From an uncultured Planctomycetales bacterium (GTDB lineage: Bacteria > Planctomycetota > Planctomycetia > Pirellulales > S012-138), in assembly GCA_937982665.1 (NCBI GenBank), contig CALJLD010000009.1, positions 1-23,999 of the forward strand: DNA of 23,999 bases, given 5' to 3'. Shown piece by piece: positions 1-8,849 of this stretch (positions within the stretch are counted from its first letter, which is position 1; every line of letters begins with the position of its first letter). Made by a program: the position numbers and the translations under genes. The notes beneath the pieces are model-generated. The model had not been told where the DNA came from and made no database searches. It was given only the letters and a program-made list of their open reading frames with translations.

Positions 1-3000
1 AGTACCGCGGGATGAAATACAAGGGAATGATCTGCGATCGCTGTGGCGTCAAAGTCACGCATAGCCGCGTGCGACGCAAGCGGATGGGTCACATTGAACT
101 GGCTGCGCCCGTCGCGCACATCTGGTTCTTCAAAGCCATGCCCAGCCGCTTGGGTAACCTGCTGGACATGAAGACATCCAGCTTGGAAAAGGTCATCTAC
201 TTCCAGGACTATGTTGTCACGGAAGTTGGCGATACGCCGCTCAAGCCGCAGCAATTGCTGACGGAAGAAGAGTATCGTCAGGCGGTTGAGGAATACGGCG
301 AGACCGCTTTTGAAGCGGAAATGGGCGCGGAAGCCGTCCGCAAATTGCTCTTGGGCTTGGATCTTGTCCAACTTTCCGAGAATCTGCGCACGGACCTTGC
401 CGAAACCGGTTCCAAGCAAAAGCAGAAAGACTACATCAACCGGCTGAAGATCGTTGAGTCCATTCGCGATAGCGAAAACAAGCCCGAGTGGATGGTGCTG
501 GACGTCATTCCGGTGATCCCTCCAGACTTGCGTCCGTTGGTCCTTTTGGATTCCGGCAACTTCGCCACCAGCGATTTGAACGATCTGTATCGGCGAATTA
601 TCAACCGGAACAACCGGCTCAAAAAGCTTGTCGATCTCAACGCGCCGGAAGTCATCATCCGCAACGAAAAGCGGATGCTGCAACAATCCGTCGACGCTTT
701 GTTTGATAACAACCGCTGCAAGCGCCCTGTGTTGGGTTCCAGCAACCGTCCGCTCAAGTCTTTGACGGACATGATCAAAGGTAAGCAAGGCCGCTTCCGT
801 GAAAACCTGCTGGGTAAGCGTGTTGATTACTCCGCGCGAAGCGTGATTGTGGTTGGTCCATCGCTGCGTTTGCACCAGTGTGGGCTGCCTAAGAAGATCG
901 CCCTGGAACTCTATCAGCCGTTTATTATTCGTCGGCTGAAAGAATTGGGCCACGCGGACACCATCAAGAGCGCCAAGAAGATGCTTGAGCGCAAAGATGA
1001 GGAAGTCTGGAACATTCTGGAAGAGGTCATCACCAACCACCCGGTGTTGTTGAATCGTGCTCCCACGTTGCACCGCATGGGCATTCAGGCCTTTGAGCCG
1101 GTGTTGATTGAAGGTAACGCCATTCAGCTGCATCCGTTGGTCTGCAAAGGCTTCAACGCCGATTTCGACGGCGACCAGATGGCCGTTCATCTGCCGCTTT
1201 CCATTGAAGCCCAGGTGGAAGCCCACACGCTGATGATGTCTACGCACAACATCTTCAGCCCCGCCAACGGCGCTCCCATTATCAGCCCTTCGCAAGATAT
1301 CGTGATGGGTTGCTACTACGTCACCATGGAGCAACCGGACCGCAAGGGCGAAGGCATGACCTTCGGCTCTTTGGAAGAAGTCGAGACGGCCTTCTCCTTC
1401 GGCGTTGTGGAGACGCATGCTCGCATCAAGGTCAAGCTCCCGTCCAACCGCCGCCTGAAGAGCGAAGAAGAGACCGTTCCCGGCGAGATGATCCAAACAA
1501 CTGTCGGCCGCGTGTTGTTCAACATGATGCTGCCAGAAGGCATGCCGTTCTACAACCTGGCCATGCGGTCGGGCGAACTCGCGAAAGTGATTTCGGACTG
1601 CTACCAGATTCTCGGTCGTCGCGCCACCATCAATCTGCTGGACGACATGAATCGCACCGGCTTCAGCTGGAGCACGCGGTCGGGCTTGTCCTTCGGGACG
1701 GATGACCTGATTACTCCTGACACCAAGGCGAAAATCATCGCCGAGCAGGAGAAGAAGGTCATGAAGTTCAAGAAGCATTACGAGCGCGGCATCATTACCG
1801 ATGTCGAACGCTATCGCCAGGTGCTGGACGCCTGGACGCATGCTCGCGAACAAATCACCAACGAAATGATGGAGCAGCTCGAGCACGATACCCGTACCGA
1901 CGGCTACGTGAATCCGGTGTACCTCATGGCGCACTCCGGTGCTCGTGGTGGTGTCGAGCAAATTCGTCAGCTCGCCGGTATGCGTGGTTTGATGGCCAAA
2001 CCCTCCGGCAAGATTATTGAAACGCCCATTAAGGCCAACTTCCGTGAAGGCCTCCGAGTGTTGGAATACTTCAGCTCCACGCACGGTGCCCGCAAAGGTC
2101 TGGCCGATACCGCGCTCAAGACGGCGGACTCAGGTTACCTCACGCGTAAGCTTGCGGACGTGGCGCAAAACGTCGTCATCACGCAGCACAATTGCGGAAC
2201 ATCGCAAGGCATCACCAAGGGTGTCATTTACCGCGGTGAGAAGGTTGAAGTTCGTCTGGCGGATGCCGTTTATGGCCGCGTCAGCCGCGCGAACATCGTC
2301 AACCCCATCACGGATGAAGTCATCATTCGCGAAGGCGACCTCATCACGCGTGAAGTCGGCCGCAAGATTGAGCAACTCGGCCTGGAACGCATTCAGGTTC
2401 GCAGCCCCATGACCTGCGATTCCTCGTTGGGTATCTGTGCCCTGTGCTACGGCATGGACCTTTCCACAGGTTCCCTTGTTGAAGAAGGCATGGCCGTCGG
2501 CATCATCGCCGCGCAGTCCATTGGCGAACCTGGCACGCAGTTGACCATGCGTACGTTCCACATCGGTGGAACGGTCACACGAGATTTGGAAGTCAACGAA
2601 ATCCGCGCCAAGAAGGGCGGTATCGCCAAGTACACGCGGCTCAAGACCGTCACCAATACAGAAGGTGAAGTTCTCGTGCTTTCCCGCAACGGTGAGATCT
2701 CGCTGTTGGATGAGAAAGGCCGTGAGCTTGAGAAATATGACATCCCCGCCGGTGCCGTTCTCCAAGTGCGAGAGGACGAGCCCATCAAAGAAGGCGGCGT
2801 TGTCTGCAGTTGGGACCCCGGCAGCGTCAACATCCTCGCGGAAGTTGGCGGTAAGGTCCGCTTTGAGGATGTGGTCGAAGGCGAAACCATGCGTCTCGAA
2901 CGCGATCCCAGCGGTCACGTTCGCCGCGTGATCATGGAACACAAGGGAGAGCTGCATCCGCAGATTATCTTGGAAGATGCCAGCGGCAAGATTCTTGACT

Positions 3001-4127
3001 TCTACTATCTGCCGCAAAAGGCCTACATCGAAGTCAACGAAGGCGATGAGGTTGCCGGCGGTACCGTGTTGGCCAAAAGTCCGCGCGAAGCTGGCGGTAC
3101 GCAAGACATCGTCGGTGGTCTGCCGCGAGTCACGGAAATCTTCGAGGCTCGCAAGCCGAAGGATCCAGCCGTGATGGCCGAGATCGACGGCACCGTGGAA
3201 GTGCTCGCCGAGAAGAAGCGCGGCAAGCGCACCTTCATCGTGCGGAGCGAAAGCGGTATCGAGCGCGAACACCTGATCAGCCACGGCAAACGCACCAGGG
3301 TGCACAGCGGTGACTTCGTCCGCGCCGGCGAGTCACTCGTTGAAGGTCCGCTGGTCCCGCATGACATCTTGCGGATTTCCGGGGAAGAGGCCGTCCAACA
3401 ATACCTCGTCCGCGAGATCCAAAGCGTTTATCGCAGCCAGCGCGTTGATATCAATGACAAGCACATTGAGATCATCGTTTCCCAGATGTTGCGGAAGGTG
3501 AAAATCGAGAGCGTCGGTGACACCAACCTGTTGCCTGGCAACCTGGTCGATCGCTTTGAATTCCGCGCCGAGAATGAACGGCTCTCCAAGTGCTTGAAGA
3601 TTTCCGAAAAGGGCGACAGCGATTTTGCCGCCGGCAAGATTGTGCCCAAGGAAACGCTCGAGCAGACCAACGCACAGATCGAGGCGTTGGGTGGCGAGCC
3701 GGCCAAAGGCACTCGGCCCAAGCCCGCGACGGCCAGCACTCAATTGTTGGGCATCACCAAGGCGTCCGTGCAAAGTGCCAGCTTTATCTCGGCTGCCAGT
3801 TTCCAAGAGACCACCAAGGTTCTCACGGAAGCGGCTTTGGCCGGCAAGATCGATAACCTGGTTGGATTGAAGGAGAACGTGATCCTGGGGCACTTGATCC
3901 CCGCCGGAACCGGTTTCCGAACTTTCCAAGACAGCGAAGTCCGCATCCATCCGGCCGCTTTGGCTGCCATCACTGGCGAAGAAGTGGCCTCGCCCACCCA
4001 GCAATACCCCTTGCTGGACGGCGATGGCGATGGAACGGTGCCGCCACCGCAACCCAAACCTGAGGAAACCGCTGGCAGCCTGGAGCAACTGCTCGGAGGA
4101 GCTGGCGGCGGCCCGGACGAAACCTAG
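1..4127 (+). CDS. rpoC: DNA-directed RNA polymerase subunit beta' (5'-truncated by window edge)
   Basis: Catalytic beta' subunit of RNA polymerase. The reading frame is already open at base 3 (Tyr-Arg-Gly-Met-Lys). By alignment to E. coli the window opens near residue 75, so the first zinc Cys pair (C70/C72 equivalents) lies upstream and only the second pair, CDRCG, is seen. Visible landmarks are the active-site motif NADFDGDQ (bases 1155-1178, three Mg-binding Asp), the second zinc site (NCGTSQG, then CDSSLGICALC around 2410-2450) and the bridge-helix/trigger-loop block IIAAQSIGEPGTQ near 2500. After FHIGG there is a stretch of about 190 residues (roughly 2580-3120) that aligns with the SI3 insertion of E. 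coli, ending at GGTQDIVGGLPRV. The C-terminus is a Gly/Pro/Glu-rich tail (LLGGAGGGPDET). The ATG at base 12 is internal and not the true start. Upstream rpoB is expected outside the window. Confidence 0.98.
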   Translation, partial: YRGMKYKGMICDRCGVKVTHSRVRRKRMGHIELAAPVAHIWFFKAMPSRLGNLLDMKTSSLEKVIYFQDYVVTEVGDTPLKPQQLLTEEEYRQAVEEYGETAFEAEMGAEAVRKLLLGLDLVQLSENLRTDLAETGSKQKQKDYINRLKIVESIRDSENKPEWMVLDVIPVIPPDLRPLVLLDSGNFATSDLNDLYRRIINRNNRLKKLVDLNAPEVIIRNEKRMLQQSVDALFDNNRCKRPVLGSSNRPLKSLTDMIKGKQGRFRENLLGKRVDYSARSVIVVGPSLRLHQCGLPKKIALELYQPFIIRRLKELGHADTIKSAKKMLERKDEEVWNILEEVITNHPVLLNRAPTLHRMGIQAFEPVLIEGNAIQLHPLVCKGFNADFDGDQMAVHLPLSIEAQVEAHTLMMSTHNIFSPANGAPIISPSQDIVMGCYYVTMEQPDRKGEGMTFGSLEEVETAFSFGVVETHARIKVKLPSNRRLKSEEETVPGEMIQTTVGRVLFNMMLPEGMPFYNLAMRSGELAKVISDCYQILGRRATINLLDDMNRTGFSWSTRSGLSFGTDDLITPDTKAKIIAEQEKKVMKFKKHYERGIITDVERYRQVLDAWTHAREQITNEMMEQLEHDTRTDGYVNPVYLMAHSGARGGVEQIRQLAGMRGLMAKPSGKIIETPIKANFREGLRVLEYFSSTHGARKGLADTALKTADSGYLTRKLADVAQNVVITQHNCGTSQGITKGVIYRGEKVEVRLADAVYGRVSRANIVNPITDEVIIREGDLITREVGRKIEQLGLERIQVRSPMTCDSSLGICALCYGMDLSTGSLVEEGMAVGIIAAQSIGEPGTQLTMRTFHIGGTVTRDLEVNEIRAKKGGIAKYTRLKTVTNTEGEVLVLSRNGEISLLDEKGRELEKYDIPAGAVLQVREDEPIKEGGVVCSWDPGSVNILAEVGGKVRFEDVVEGETMRLERDPSGHVRRVIMEHKGELHPQIILEDASGKILDFYYLPQKAYIEVNEGDEVAGGTVLAKSPREAGGTQDIVGGLPRVTEIFEARKPKDPAVMAEIDGTVEVLAEKKRGKRTFIVRSESGIEREHLISHGKRTRVHSGDFVRAGESLVEGPLVPHDILRISGEEAVQQYLVREIQSVYRSQRVDINDKHIEIIVSQMLRKVKIESVGDTNLLPGNLVDRFEFRAENERLSKCLKISEKGDSDFAAGKIVPKETLEQTNAQIEALGGEPAKGTRPKPATASTQLLGITKASVQSASFISAASFQETTKVLTEAALAGKIDNLVGLKENVILGHLIPAGTGFRTFQDSEVRIHPAALAAITGEEVASPTQQYPLLDGDGDGTVPPPQPKPEETAGSLEQLLGGAGGGPDET

Positions 4128-4182
4128 TCGCCAAGACATCACTGACGATTCAAATCGCCGAGTCACAGTGGCATAGGCGGAC

Positions 4183-4208
4183 CAGCCAAACTCCTCGCGG
4201 TTTGGCTG
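4183..4208 (+). terminator. Stem-loop after rpoC, possible terminator or processing site
   Basis: A perfect 9-bp stem (CAGCCAAAC / GTTTGGCTG) with an 8-nt loop lies 56 bases after the rpoC stop. It is not followed by a clean U-tract (only CTTGCATCACCGTTTT), so it may be a weak terminator, an attenuator or an RNA-processing hairpin rather than a strong intrinsic terminator. It precedes a TTGACA box, which fits a break between the rpo and str transcription units. Confidence 0.45.
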
Positions 4209-4230
4209 CTTGCATCACCGTTTTGCCGCC

Positions 4231-4258
4231 TTGACACCCAATCGGGTTTCGATAACCT
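4231..4258 (+). promoter_or_regulatory. Putative sigma70-type promoter for rpsL
   Basis: A perfect -35 box TTGACA (4231-4236) is followed after 16 bases by TAACCT (4253-4258), which keeps the first T, the A and the last T of a -10 box. An alternative is GATAAC at 4251-4256 with a short 14-base spacer. It sits about 95 bases before the rpsL start. The -35 is convincing and the -10 is weak. Confidence 0.35.
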
Positions 4259-4351
4259 AAGAAGTTTCCACGATTTACGGCAATCCGGCGAACCCAGGGC
4301 TGCAACGCCCGGTCTAAAGTAAGCCGGCAAGTCTGAATGAAGTAAGCGAAG

Positions 4352-4720
4352 ATGCCAACGATCAATCAACTCGTCCGCAAACGTCGACGCAAGTCGCGCA
4401 ACGTGAGCAAGGCCCCCGTGTTGGACCGTTGCCCGCAAAAGCGCGGTGTCTGTTTGCAAGTTCGGACCATGACGCCCAAGAAGCCGAACTCGGCGTTGCG
4501 GAAGATCACTCGTGTCCGCCTTTCCAACGGAAAGGAAGTCACGGTTTACATCCCTGGCGAAGGCCACCAGTTGCAGGAACACAGCATCGTGCTCGTCCGC
4601 GGTGGTCGTGTTCGCGATTTGCCTGGCGTTCGTTATCAGGTTGTCCGCGGCACGCTTGATACCCTCGGGGTCAACGGTCGCAAGCAATCTCGCAGCCGCT
4701 ATGGTGCTAAGAAATCATAG
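4352..4720 (+). CDS. rpsL: 30S ribosomal protein S12
   Basis: Protein of the small-subunit decoding centre, 122 aa, full-length for the family and collinear with E. coli S12 (MPTINQLVRK start; CPQKRGVC; TPKKPNSALRK at 41-51; GEGHNLQEH-like GEGHQLQEH; RGGRVRDLPGVRY at 83-95). Lys43 is conserved. Residue 88, Lys in E. coli and most bacteria, is Arg here. Asp89, the residue methylthiolated by RimO in many bacteria, is kept. No strong Shine-Dalgarno precedes the ATG (GAAGTAAGCGAAG). First gene of the str cluster, 78 bases before rpsG. Confidence 0.98.
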   Translation: MPTINQLVRKRRRKSRNVSKAPVLDRCPQKRGVCLQVRTMTPKKPNSALRKITRVRLSNGKEVTVYIPGEGHQLQEHSIVLVRGGRVRDLPGVRYQVVRGTLDTLGVNGRKQSRSRYGAKKS

Positions 4721-4798
4721 GTGCCAAAAAGTCATAAGCTCGTTAGAACCAATCAACTCCTGAATTCCGCAACGGAAGACAATTAGCCGGTTAAGTTC

Positions 4799-5269
4799 AT
4801 GGGACGCATTACCTCCAGCGCGAAGCAACTTTCTCCTGATCCCAAGCATGGGTCCATCCTTGCCAGCAAGTTTGTCAACTTGTTGATGTGGGACGGCAAG
4901 AAGTCCACGGCCTTGCGCGTGTTTTATGATGCCCTGGATGTGATCGCCAAGAAGATCCCGGATGAATCCCCCATCGACGTGTTCCATCAAGCGGTGGACA
5001 ACGTCAAGCCGGAGATTGAAGTCCGCTCCAAGCGTGTTGGTGGTGCCGCCTATCAGGTTCCTATGCAGGTCAATCCCAAGCGCAAGCAGTCGCTGGCCAT
5101 TCGTTGGATTCTTGGCGCATGCCGGGAAAAGAAAGGCCGCCCCATGCATGAGGTCTTGGCGGACGAACTCACAGCGGCATACAAGCGAGAAGGCGCCGCG
5201 ATGACCAAACGTGAGAACGTGCATCGCATGGCGGATGCCAACCGCGCGTTTGCCCACTTCGCCTGGTAA
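4799..5269 (+). CDS. rpsG: 30S ribosomal protein S7
   Basis: Primary 16S rRNA-binding protein that nucleates 30S head assembly, 156 aa, the usual bacterial length. Family landmarks are KFVNLLMWDGKKSTA near residue 25, VDNVKPEIEVRSKRVGGA near residue 67, YQVPMQV, and the C-terminal KRENVHRMADANRAFAHF. The start ATG is the only one that gives a complete N-terminus (MGRITSSAKQ). The Shine-Dalgarno is weak (GCCGGTTAAGTTC). It follows rpsL in the standard str order and is followed by a strong hairpin. Confidence 0.98.
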   Translation: MGRITSSAKQLSPDPKHGSILASKFVNLLMWDGKKSTALRVFYDALDVIAKKIPDESPIDVFHQAVDNVKPEIEVRSKRVGGAAYQVPMQVNPKRKQSLAIRWILGACREKKGRPMHEVLADELTAAYKREGAAMTKRENVHRMADANRAFAHFAW

Positions 5270-5284
5270 TACCGAACACCAATG

Positions 5285-5311
5285 ACGCCGCGCGCCAAAA
5301 CCGCGCGGCGT
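5285..5311 (+). terminator. GC-rich hairpin between rpsG and fusA
   Basis: A perfect 10-bp stem (ACGCCGCGCG / CGCGCGGCGT) with loop CCAAAAC begins 16 bases after the rpsG stop. It lacks a U-tract (TCGTATGCG follows), so it may be an attenuator or an RNA 3'-end stabiliser rather than a classical terminator. Confidence 0.55.
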
Positions 5312-5342
5312 TCGTATGCGCAGACCCCCTCATTGATCTACA

Positions 5343-5374
5343 TTGATTTGACGCACTCCTTTGATTTGACACAC
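5343..5374 (+). repeat. 18-bp spaced direct repeat upstream of fusA
   Basis: TTGATTTGACGCAC (5343-5356) recurs as TTGATTTGACACAC (5361-5374), exactly 18 bp apart, 26 bases before the fusA start. Each copy contains TTGAC(A/G), which could be a -35 element, but no convincing -10 is seen at 16-18 bases. It may be a regulatory site with the two copies spaced near two helical turns; no protein is assigned. Confidence 0.35.
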
Positions 5375-5399
5375 ACTGAGACAGCTTGGAAGCGCACAA

Positions 5400-7481
5400 A
5401 TGTCGCGTGACATTGCCACACTCCGCAACATTGGGATCATCGCCCACATTGACGCCGGCAAGACAACCTTGACCGAGCAGATGTTGTATTACACCGGCAC
5501 AAAGCACAGGGCCGGCGAAGTGGACAGCGGCACGACCGATACCGACTTCGATCCCGAGGAAGGCGAACGCGGCATCACCATCTATTCCGCCTGCGTCTCG
5601 TTCAATTGGAAAGGCGTGATCGTCAACCTGATTGATACGCCTGGCCACGCGGACTTCACGGCCGAAGTCGAGCGCTCGTTGCGCGTGCTTGACGGCGGCG
5701 TTGTTGTCTTTAGCGCCCGCGAAGGCGTGGAAGCCCAAAGCGAAACCGTCTGGCGTCAGGCCGACAAGTACCACGTTCCGCGAATGGCGTTCATCAACAA
5801 GATGGACCGGGAAGGAGCGGACTTCTACGGAACGCTCGATCAAATCAAGAAACGCCTCGGCGCGTCGCCGGTTGTCACGCAAATCCCCTATGGATCTGGC
5901 CCGCCGCACGTCAATGAGCCGTTCCGCGGGATCATCGATCTGATCACGATGGAATTGCTGACCTTCAGCACTGACGCTGACGACAAAGACGCGGACAAGA
6001 AAATCAACCGCGCACCCATCCCGGAGGACGCGCTGGAAGAAGCCGAACAATGGCGAAGTACACTTGTCGATCAACTCTCCCAATTCAGTGACGAGTTGAT
6101 GGAACTTGCGTTGGAAGAACAGGAACTCCCCGCGCAGCTCATCCGCAAGGTGATCCGTGAAGGCACAATCGGCAGTCAAATTGTCCCCGTGCTTTGCGGA
6201 TCGGCCTTAAATCAAATGGGCGTCCAGCCAGTTCTGGACGGCGTGAAAGAATACCTGCCCAGTCCCGCGGACCTGCCGCCGGTGGAAGGGGTTGATCCCA
6301 AGAATCCGGAGAGCGCTCTGCGTCGCAAGTCGGAAGACAGTGAACCGTTTTGCGGACTGGTCTTTAAGATTGTCGCGGACCGTCATGGCGATTTGTATTT
6401 TGTTCGCGTCTATTCCGGCACGCTCAAAGGCAATTCGCGCGTGCTCAATCCCGGCAAGGACGTCAAGGAGAATGTCGCCCAGCTTTGGCATTTGCACGCG
6501 GACAAGCGCGAGCAAGTTCCATCGGTGGAAGCCGGCGACATCGTCGGCATCATCGGTCTGCGGCATTCCGTCACCGGCGATACGCTGTGCGATAGCAAGC
6601 AGCCGATTCTGCTGGAGTCGATCACCTTCCCCGAGACCGTGATCTCGATGGCCATTGAGCCGGAGACAACCGCGGAACGCAAGAAGCTGGCGGATCGCCT
6701 GGAAATGCTCAAACGGCAAGACCCCACATTTCAAGCTATTGAGAGTGAGGAAACCGGCCAGACATTGATTTCCGGAATGGGCGAACTGCACCTGGAGATC
6801 ATCAAGAACAAGCTTCTCCGCGACTTCAAACTGGACGTCAAAGTTCACAAGCCCCGCGTCAGCTATCGGGAAACCGTTGGCGCGCCGGTGGAAGCCGTCG
6901 GCGAGTGCCATCGCCAAATGGCCGGCAAGACTCACTTCGCCCGAGTGCGGCTCCGTTTGGAACCTCAAGAAGCCGGCGAGTTTGCCACGCTTGATCCGGC
7001 CGCGACCGGAGAAGTTCCCGGAGAGTTTCTTGGCGCCGCGATGGAATCGATTCGCGATCAACTGCAAGGCGGCGGCAAGTTCGGCCATCCGTTGATGAAC
7101 ATCAAAGCAACTATCCTCGGTGGCGAAGCCCACGAGACGGAATCGACGGACATCGCCTTCAAGATCGCCGCGGCCGATGCGTTCTCCAAAGCGTTGGACG
7201 CCGCCGATCCCGTGATTCTGGAACCGGTGATGAAGCTCAACATCACCACTCCGGACGATTGCTTGGGCGACTTCATTGGCGATTTGCAGCAACGCCGCGG
7301 CACAATTCACAACACGGACATTCGCGGGACGCAAGTGACCATCAATGCGGAAGCCCCGTTGGAAGAGTTGTTCGGCTACTCAACCGCCATGGGCAGCCTG
7401 AGCCATGGTCGCGCCAGCGGGACAATGGAGCCCAGCCATTACGGACCGGCCCCCGCCGCCGTGGCGGAGAGATTTGTTTAG
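5400..7481 (+). CDS. fusA: Elongation factor G, EFG2/spd-like
   Basis: Translational GTPase for translocation and/or ribosome recycling, 693 aa. The G domain has AHIDAGKTT (15-23), ERGITI in switch I, DTPGH (79-83) and NKMDR (from 133). Domains II-V follow, ending with RRGTIHNTDIRG, the GYSTAMGSLSHGRASGTM block and a short tail. Several features recall mitochondrial EFG2/spdEFG2 rather than classical EF-G: GEVDSGTTDTDF after G1, VSFNWKGVIVNLIDTPGH, the GVEAQSETVWRQ context, and in domain IV ECHRQMAGKTHFARV where classical EF-G has a GGRGQYGHV motif. The domain IV tip His (E. coli H583 region) appears kept in EAHETEST. It lies in the str cluster but 130 bases after rpsG, separated by a hairpin and a direct repeat. 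The Shine-Dalgarno is poor. Family certain, subfamily inferred. Confidence 0.95.
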   Translation: MSRDIATLRNIGIIAHIDAGKTTLTEQMLYYTGTKHRAGEVDSGTTDTDFDPEEGERGITIYSACVSFNWKGVIVNLIDTPGHADFTAEVERSLRVLDGGVVVFSAREGVEAQSETVWRQADKYHVPRMAFINKMDREGADFYGTLDQIKKRLGASPVVTQIPYGSGPPHVNEPFRGIIDLITMELLTFSTDADDKDADKKINRAPIPEDALEEAEQWRSTLVDQLSQFSDELMELALEEQELPAQLIRKVIREGTIGSQIVPVLCGSALNQMGVQPVLDGVKEYLPSPADLPPVEGVDPKNPESALRRKSEDSEPFCGLVFKIVADRHGDLYFVRVYSGTLKGNSRVLNPGKDVKENVAQLWHLHADKREQVPSVEAGDIVGIIGLRHSVTGDTLCDSKQPILLESITFPETVISMAIEPETTAERKKLADRLEMLKRQDPTFQAIESEETGQTLISGMGELHLEIIKNKLLRDFKLDVKVHKPRVSYRETVGAPVEAVGECHRQMAGKTHFARVRLRLEPQEAGEFATLDPAATGEVPGEFLGAAMESIRDQLQGGGKFGHPLMNIKATILGGEAHETESTDIAFKIAAADAFSKALDAADPVILEPVMKLNITTPDDCLGDFIGDLQQRRGTIHNTDIRGTQVTINAEAPLEELFGYSTAMGSLSHGRASGTMEPSHYGPAPAAVAERFV

Positions 7482-7546
7482 CATCCCAAGCTGTTCGCGG
7501 ATCGCGTTTCCAAAGCCCATCTTGTTGCACGCGCCTGACGAACCCC

Positions 7547-8806
7547 ATGGACTTTGTTGTATATGGTGACCGTTGGGGCGAATTGCCCACGTCCGCAACG
7601 CACCTGTTCCGTCATGTCGCGGCCGAAGGCCATCGCGTGATTTGGGTCAACACCATCGGCCGGATGCCGCGATTGTCTGTCAACGATTTCCGCAAGGTCA
7701 CGCGCGTGATGCGCGATCTTGTAGGGCCGGGCAAGGGCTCGCAGCAAGACGAAGCAGCACCGCTCAAGGAAGCTGCCGCCGCGGAAAACGATTCTGAAGG
7801 AAACGCGACTGAAGAAAACGCGACTGAAGAGAACGTTGCAGTTTCCGATTCAACAACCAACCGCGCTTCGCAGCCCATCGTCGTACGCACAGCTCCCATG
7901 GTTCCTCGCTTCGGGGCCATCTCACGCCGCGTGAATCGCCGGCTGCTCACGCGTTTTCATCAACGCCTGCGACAACAATATCAGCTCCAGGACGAATTCC
8001 TCGTCTCGCCTTTCCCGTATGTGGTGGATCTGTTCGCCAACGTGCCGCAACGCTCGCTTTACTTCTGCTATGACGAGTGGTCCGCGTATCCCGGCGTTGA
8101 TACGAAGCGTTGGGTGCAAATGGAGAACGAGATCATCGATGTTGTTGACGGGTTCTTCGGCACGGACATGCGATTGATGGAGAAGCCGCGTCCCAGTTGC
8201 CCCAGCTTGTTTTGTCCGCAAGGCGTTGAATATGAGCACTTCGCACAGCACGGTCTGCCTGTGCCGGAAGCGTTGCAGTCAATTTCCCAACCCGTGATTG
8301 GCTTCTTCGGCTTGATCTCGGAGTGGGTTGATACCGAGTTGATGATCGCGGCCGCCCGAAAGTTTCCGGAAGCAACCATCCTGCTCATCGGTAGGGCGAT
8401 TCCCCAAGCCCAACGCCAATTGCAGTCGGTGCCGAACATCGTGATGACCGGCCAGGTCCCATATGAGCAACTGCCGGCCTACGCGCAGGTCTTTGACATC
8501 GGCATCATCCCCTTCAAAATCTCCACGCTCACGCGTGCCGTCAATCCGCTCAAGCTGCTGGAGTATTACGCCCTGGGCTGTCCCGTTGTCTCCACCGGCA
8601 TGCAATCCATTGCGGAAGTCGGCGGCCCGGCGCTTGTTGGTGATACGCCTGACGAATTCAACGCCGCAATCGCAAAGTGGCTCGCGGAACCTCGCGACGC
8701 AATCGCCCGTCAGGCACGCGAGCACGCCCGCGCGAATTCCTGGACCGCCCGAGCCGAAGCCCTGCTGGAATTCACCGCAGGTATCCCCATCACCAACAAC
8801 TCTTAA
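7547..8806 (+). CDS. GT-B glycosyltransferase (GT4/GT1-like)
   Basis: Probable sugar transferase to a cell-surface or exported glycan, 419 aa; substrate not deducible. The N-terminus MDFVVYGDRWGELPTSATHL starts an N-terminal Rossmann half. Residues about 65-105 are a low-complexity insert rich in Ala/Glu/Asn with a short ENATEENATEEN repeat. The C-terminal nucleotide-sugar half contains VIGFFGLISEWVDTEL, ILLIGRA, NIVMTGQVPYEQLP, and the typical VNPLKLLEYYALGCPVVST (from about residue 336), which holds the family's acidic nucleotide-sugar contact. ATG 7547 was chosen because the frame upstream runs through the fusA C-terminus. No Shine-Dalgarno is seen. It follows fusA by 65 bases and may be cotranscribed. 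It converges with the next gene with 43 bases between stops. Confidence 0.85.
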   Translation: MDFVVYGDRWGELPTSATHLFRHVAAEGHRVIWVNTIGRMPRLSVNDFRKVTRVMRDLVGPGKGSQQDEAAPLKEAAAAENDSEGNATEENATEENVAVSDSTTNRASQPIVVRTAPMVPRFGAISRRVNRRLLTRFHQRLRQQYQLQDEFLVSPFPYVVDLFANVPQRSLYFCYDEWSAYPGVDTKRWVQMENEIIDVVDGFFGTDMRLMEKPRPSCPSLFCPQGVEYEHFAQHGLPVPEALQSISQPVIGFFGLISEWVDTELMIAAARKFPEATILLIGRAIPQAQRQLQSVPNIVMTGQVPYEQLPAYAQVFDIGIIPFKISTLTRAVNPLKLLEYYALGCPVVSTGMQSIAEVGGPALVGDTPDEFNAAIAKWLAEPRDAIARQAREHARANSWTARAEALLEFTAGIPITNNS

Positions 8807-8849
8807 CACTCGCACAATCGTGCATCTCGAAACGCAACAACAATCCCCA

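Noticed and set aside
2130..3305. Long minus-strand open frame of 391 codons opposite rpoC
   Set aside because: It is the antisense shadow of a highly conserved gene with strong codon bias; its translation is compositionally odd and shows no family motif.
6207..7334. Long minus-strand open frame of 375 codons opposite fusA
   Set aside because: Antisense shadow of a conserved gene; no recognisable domain or ribosome binding site.
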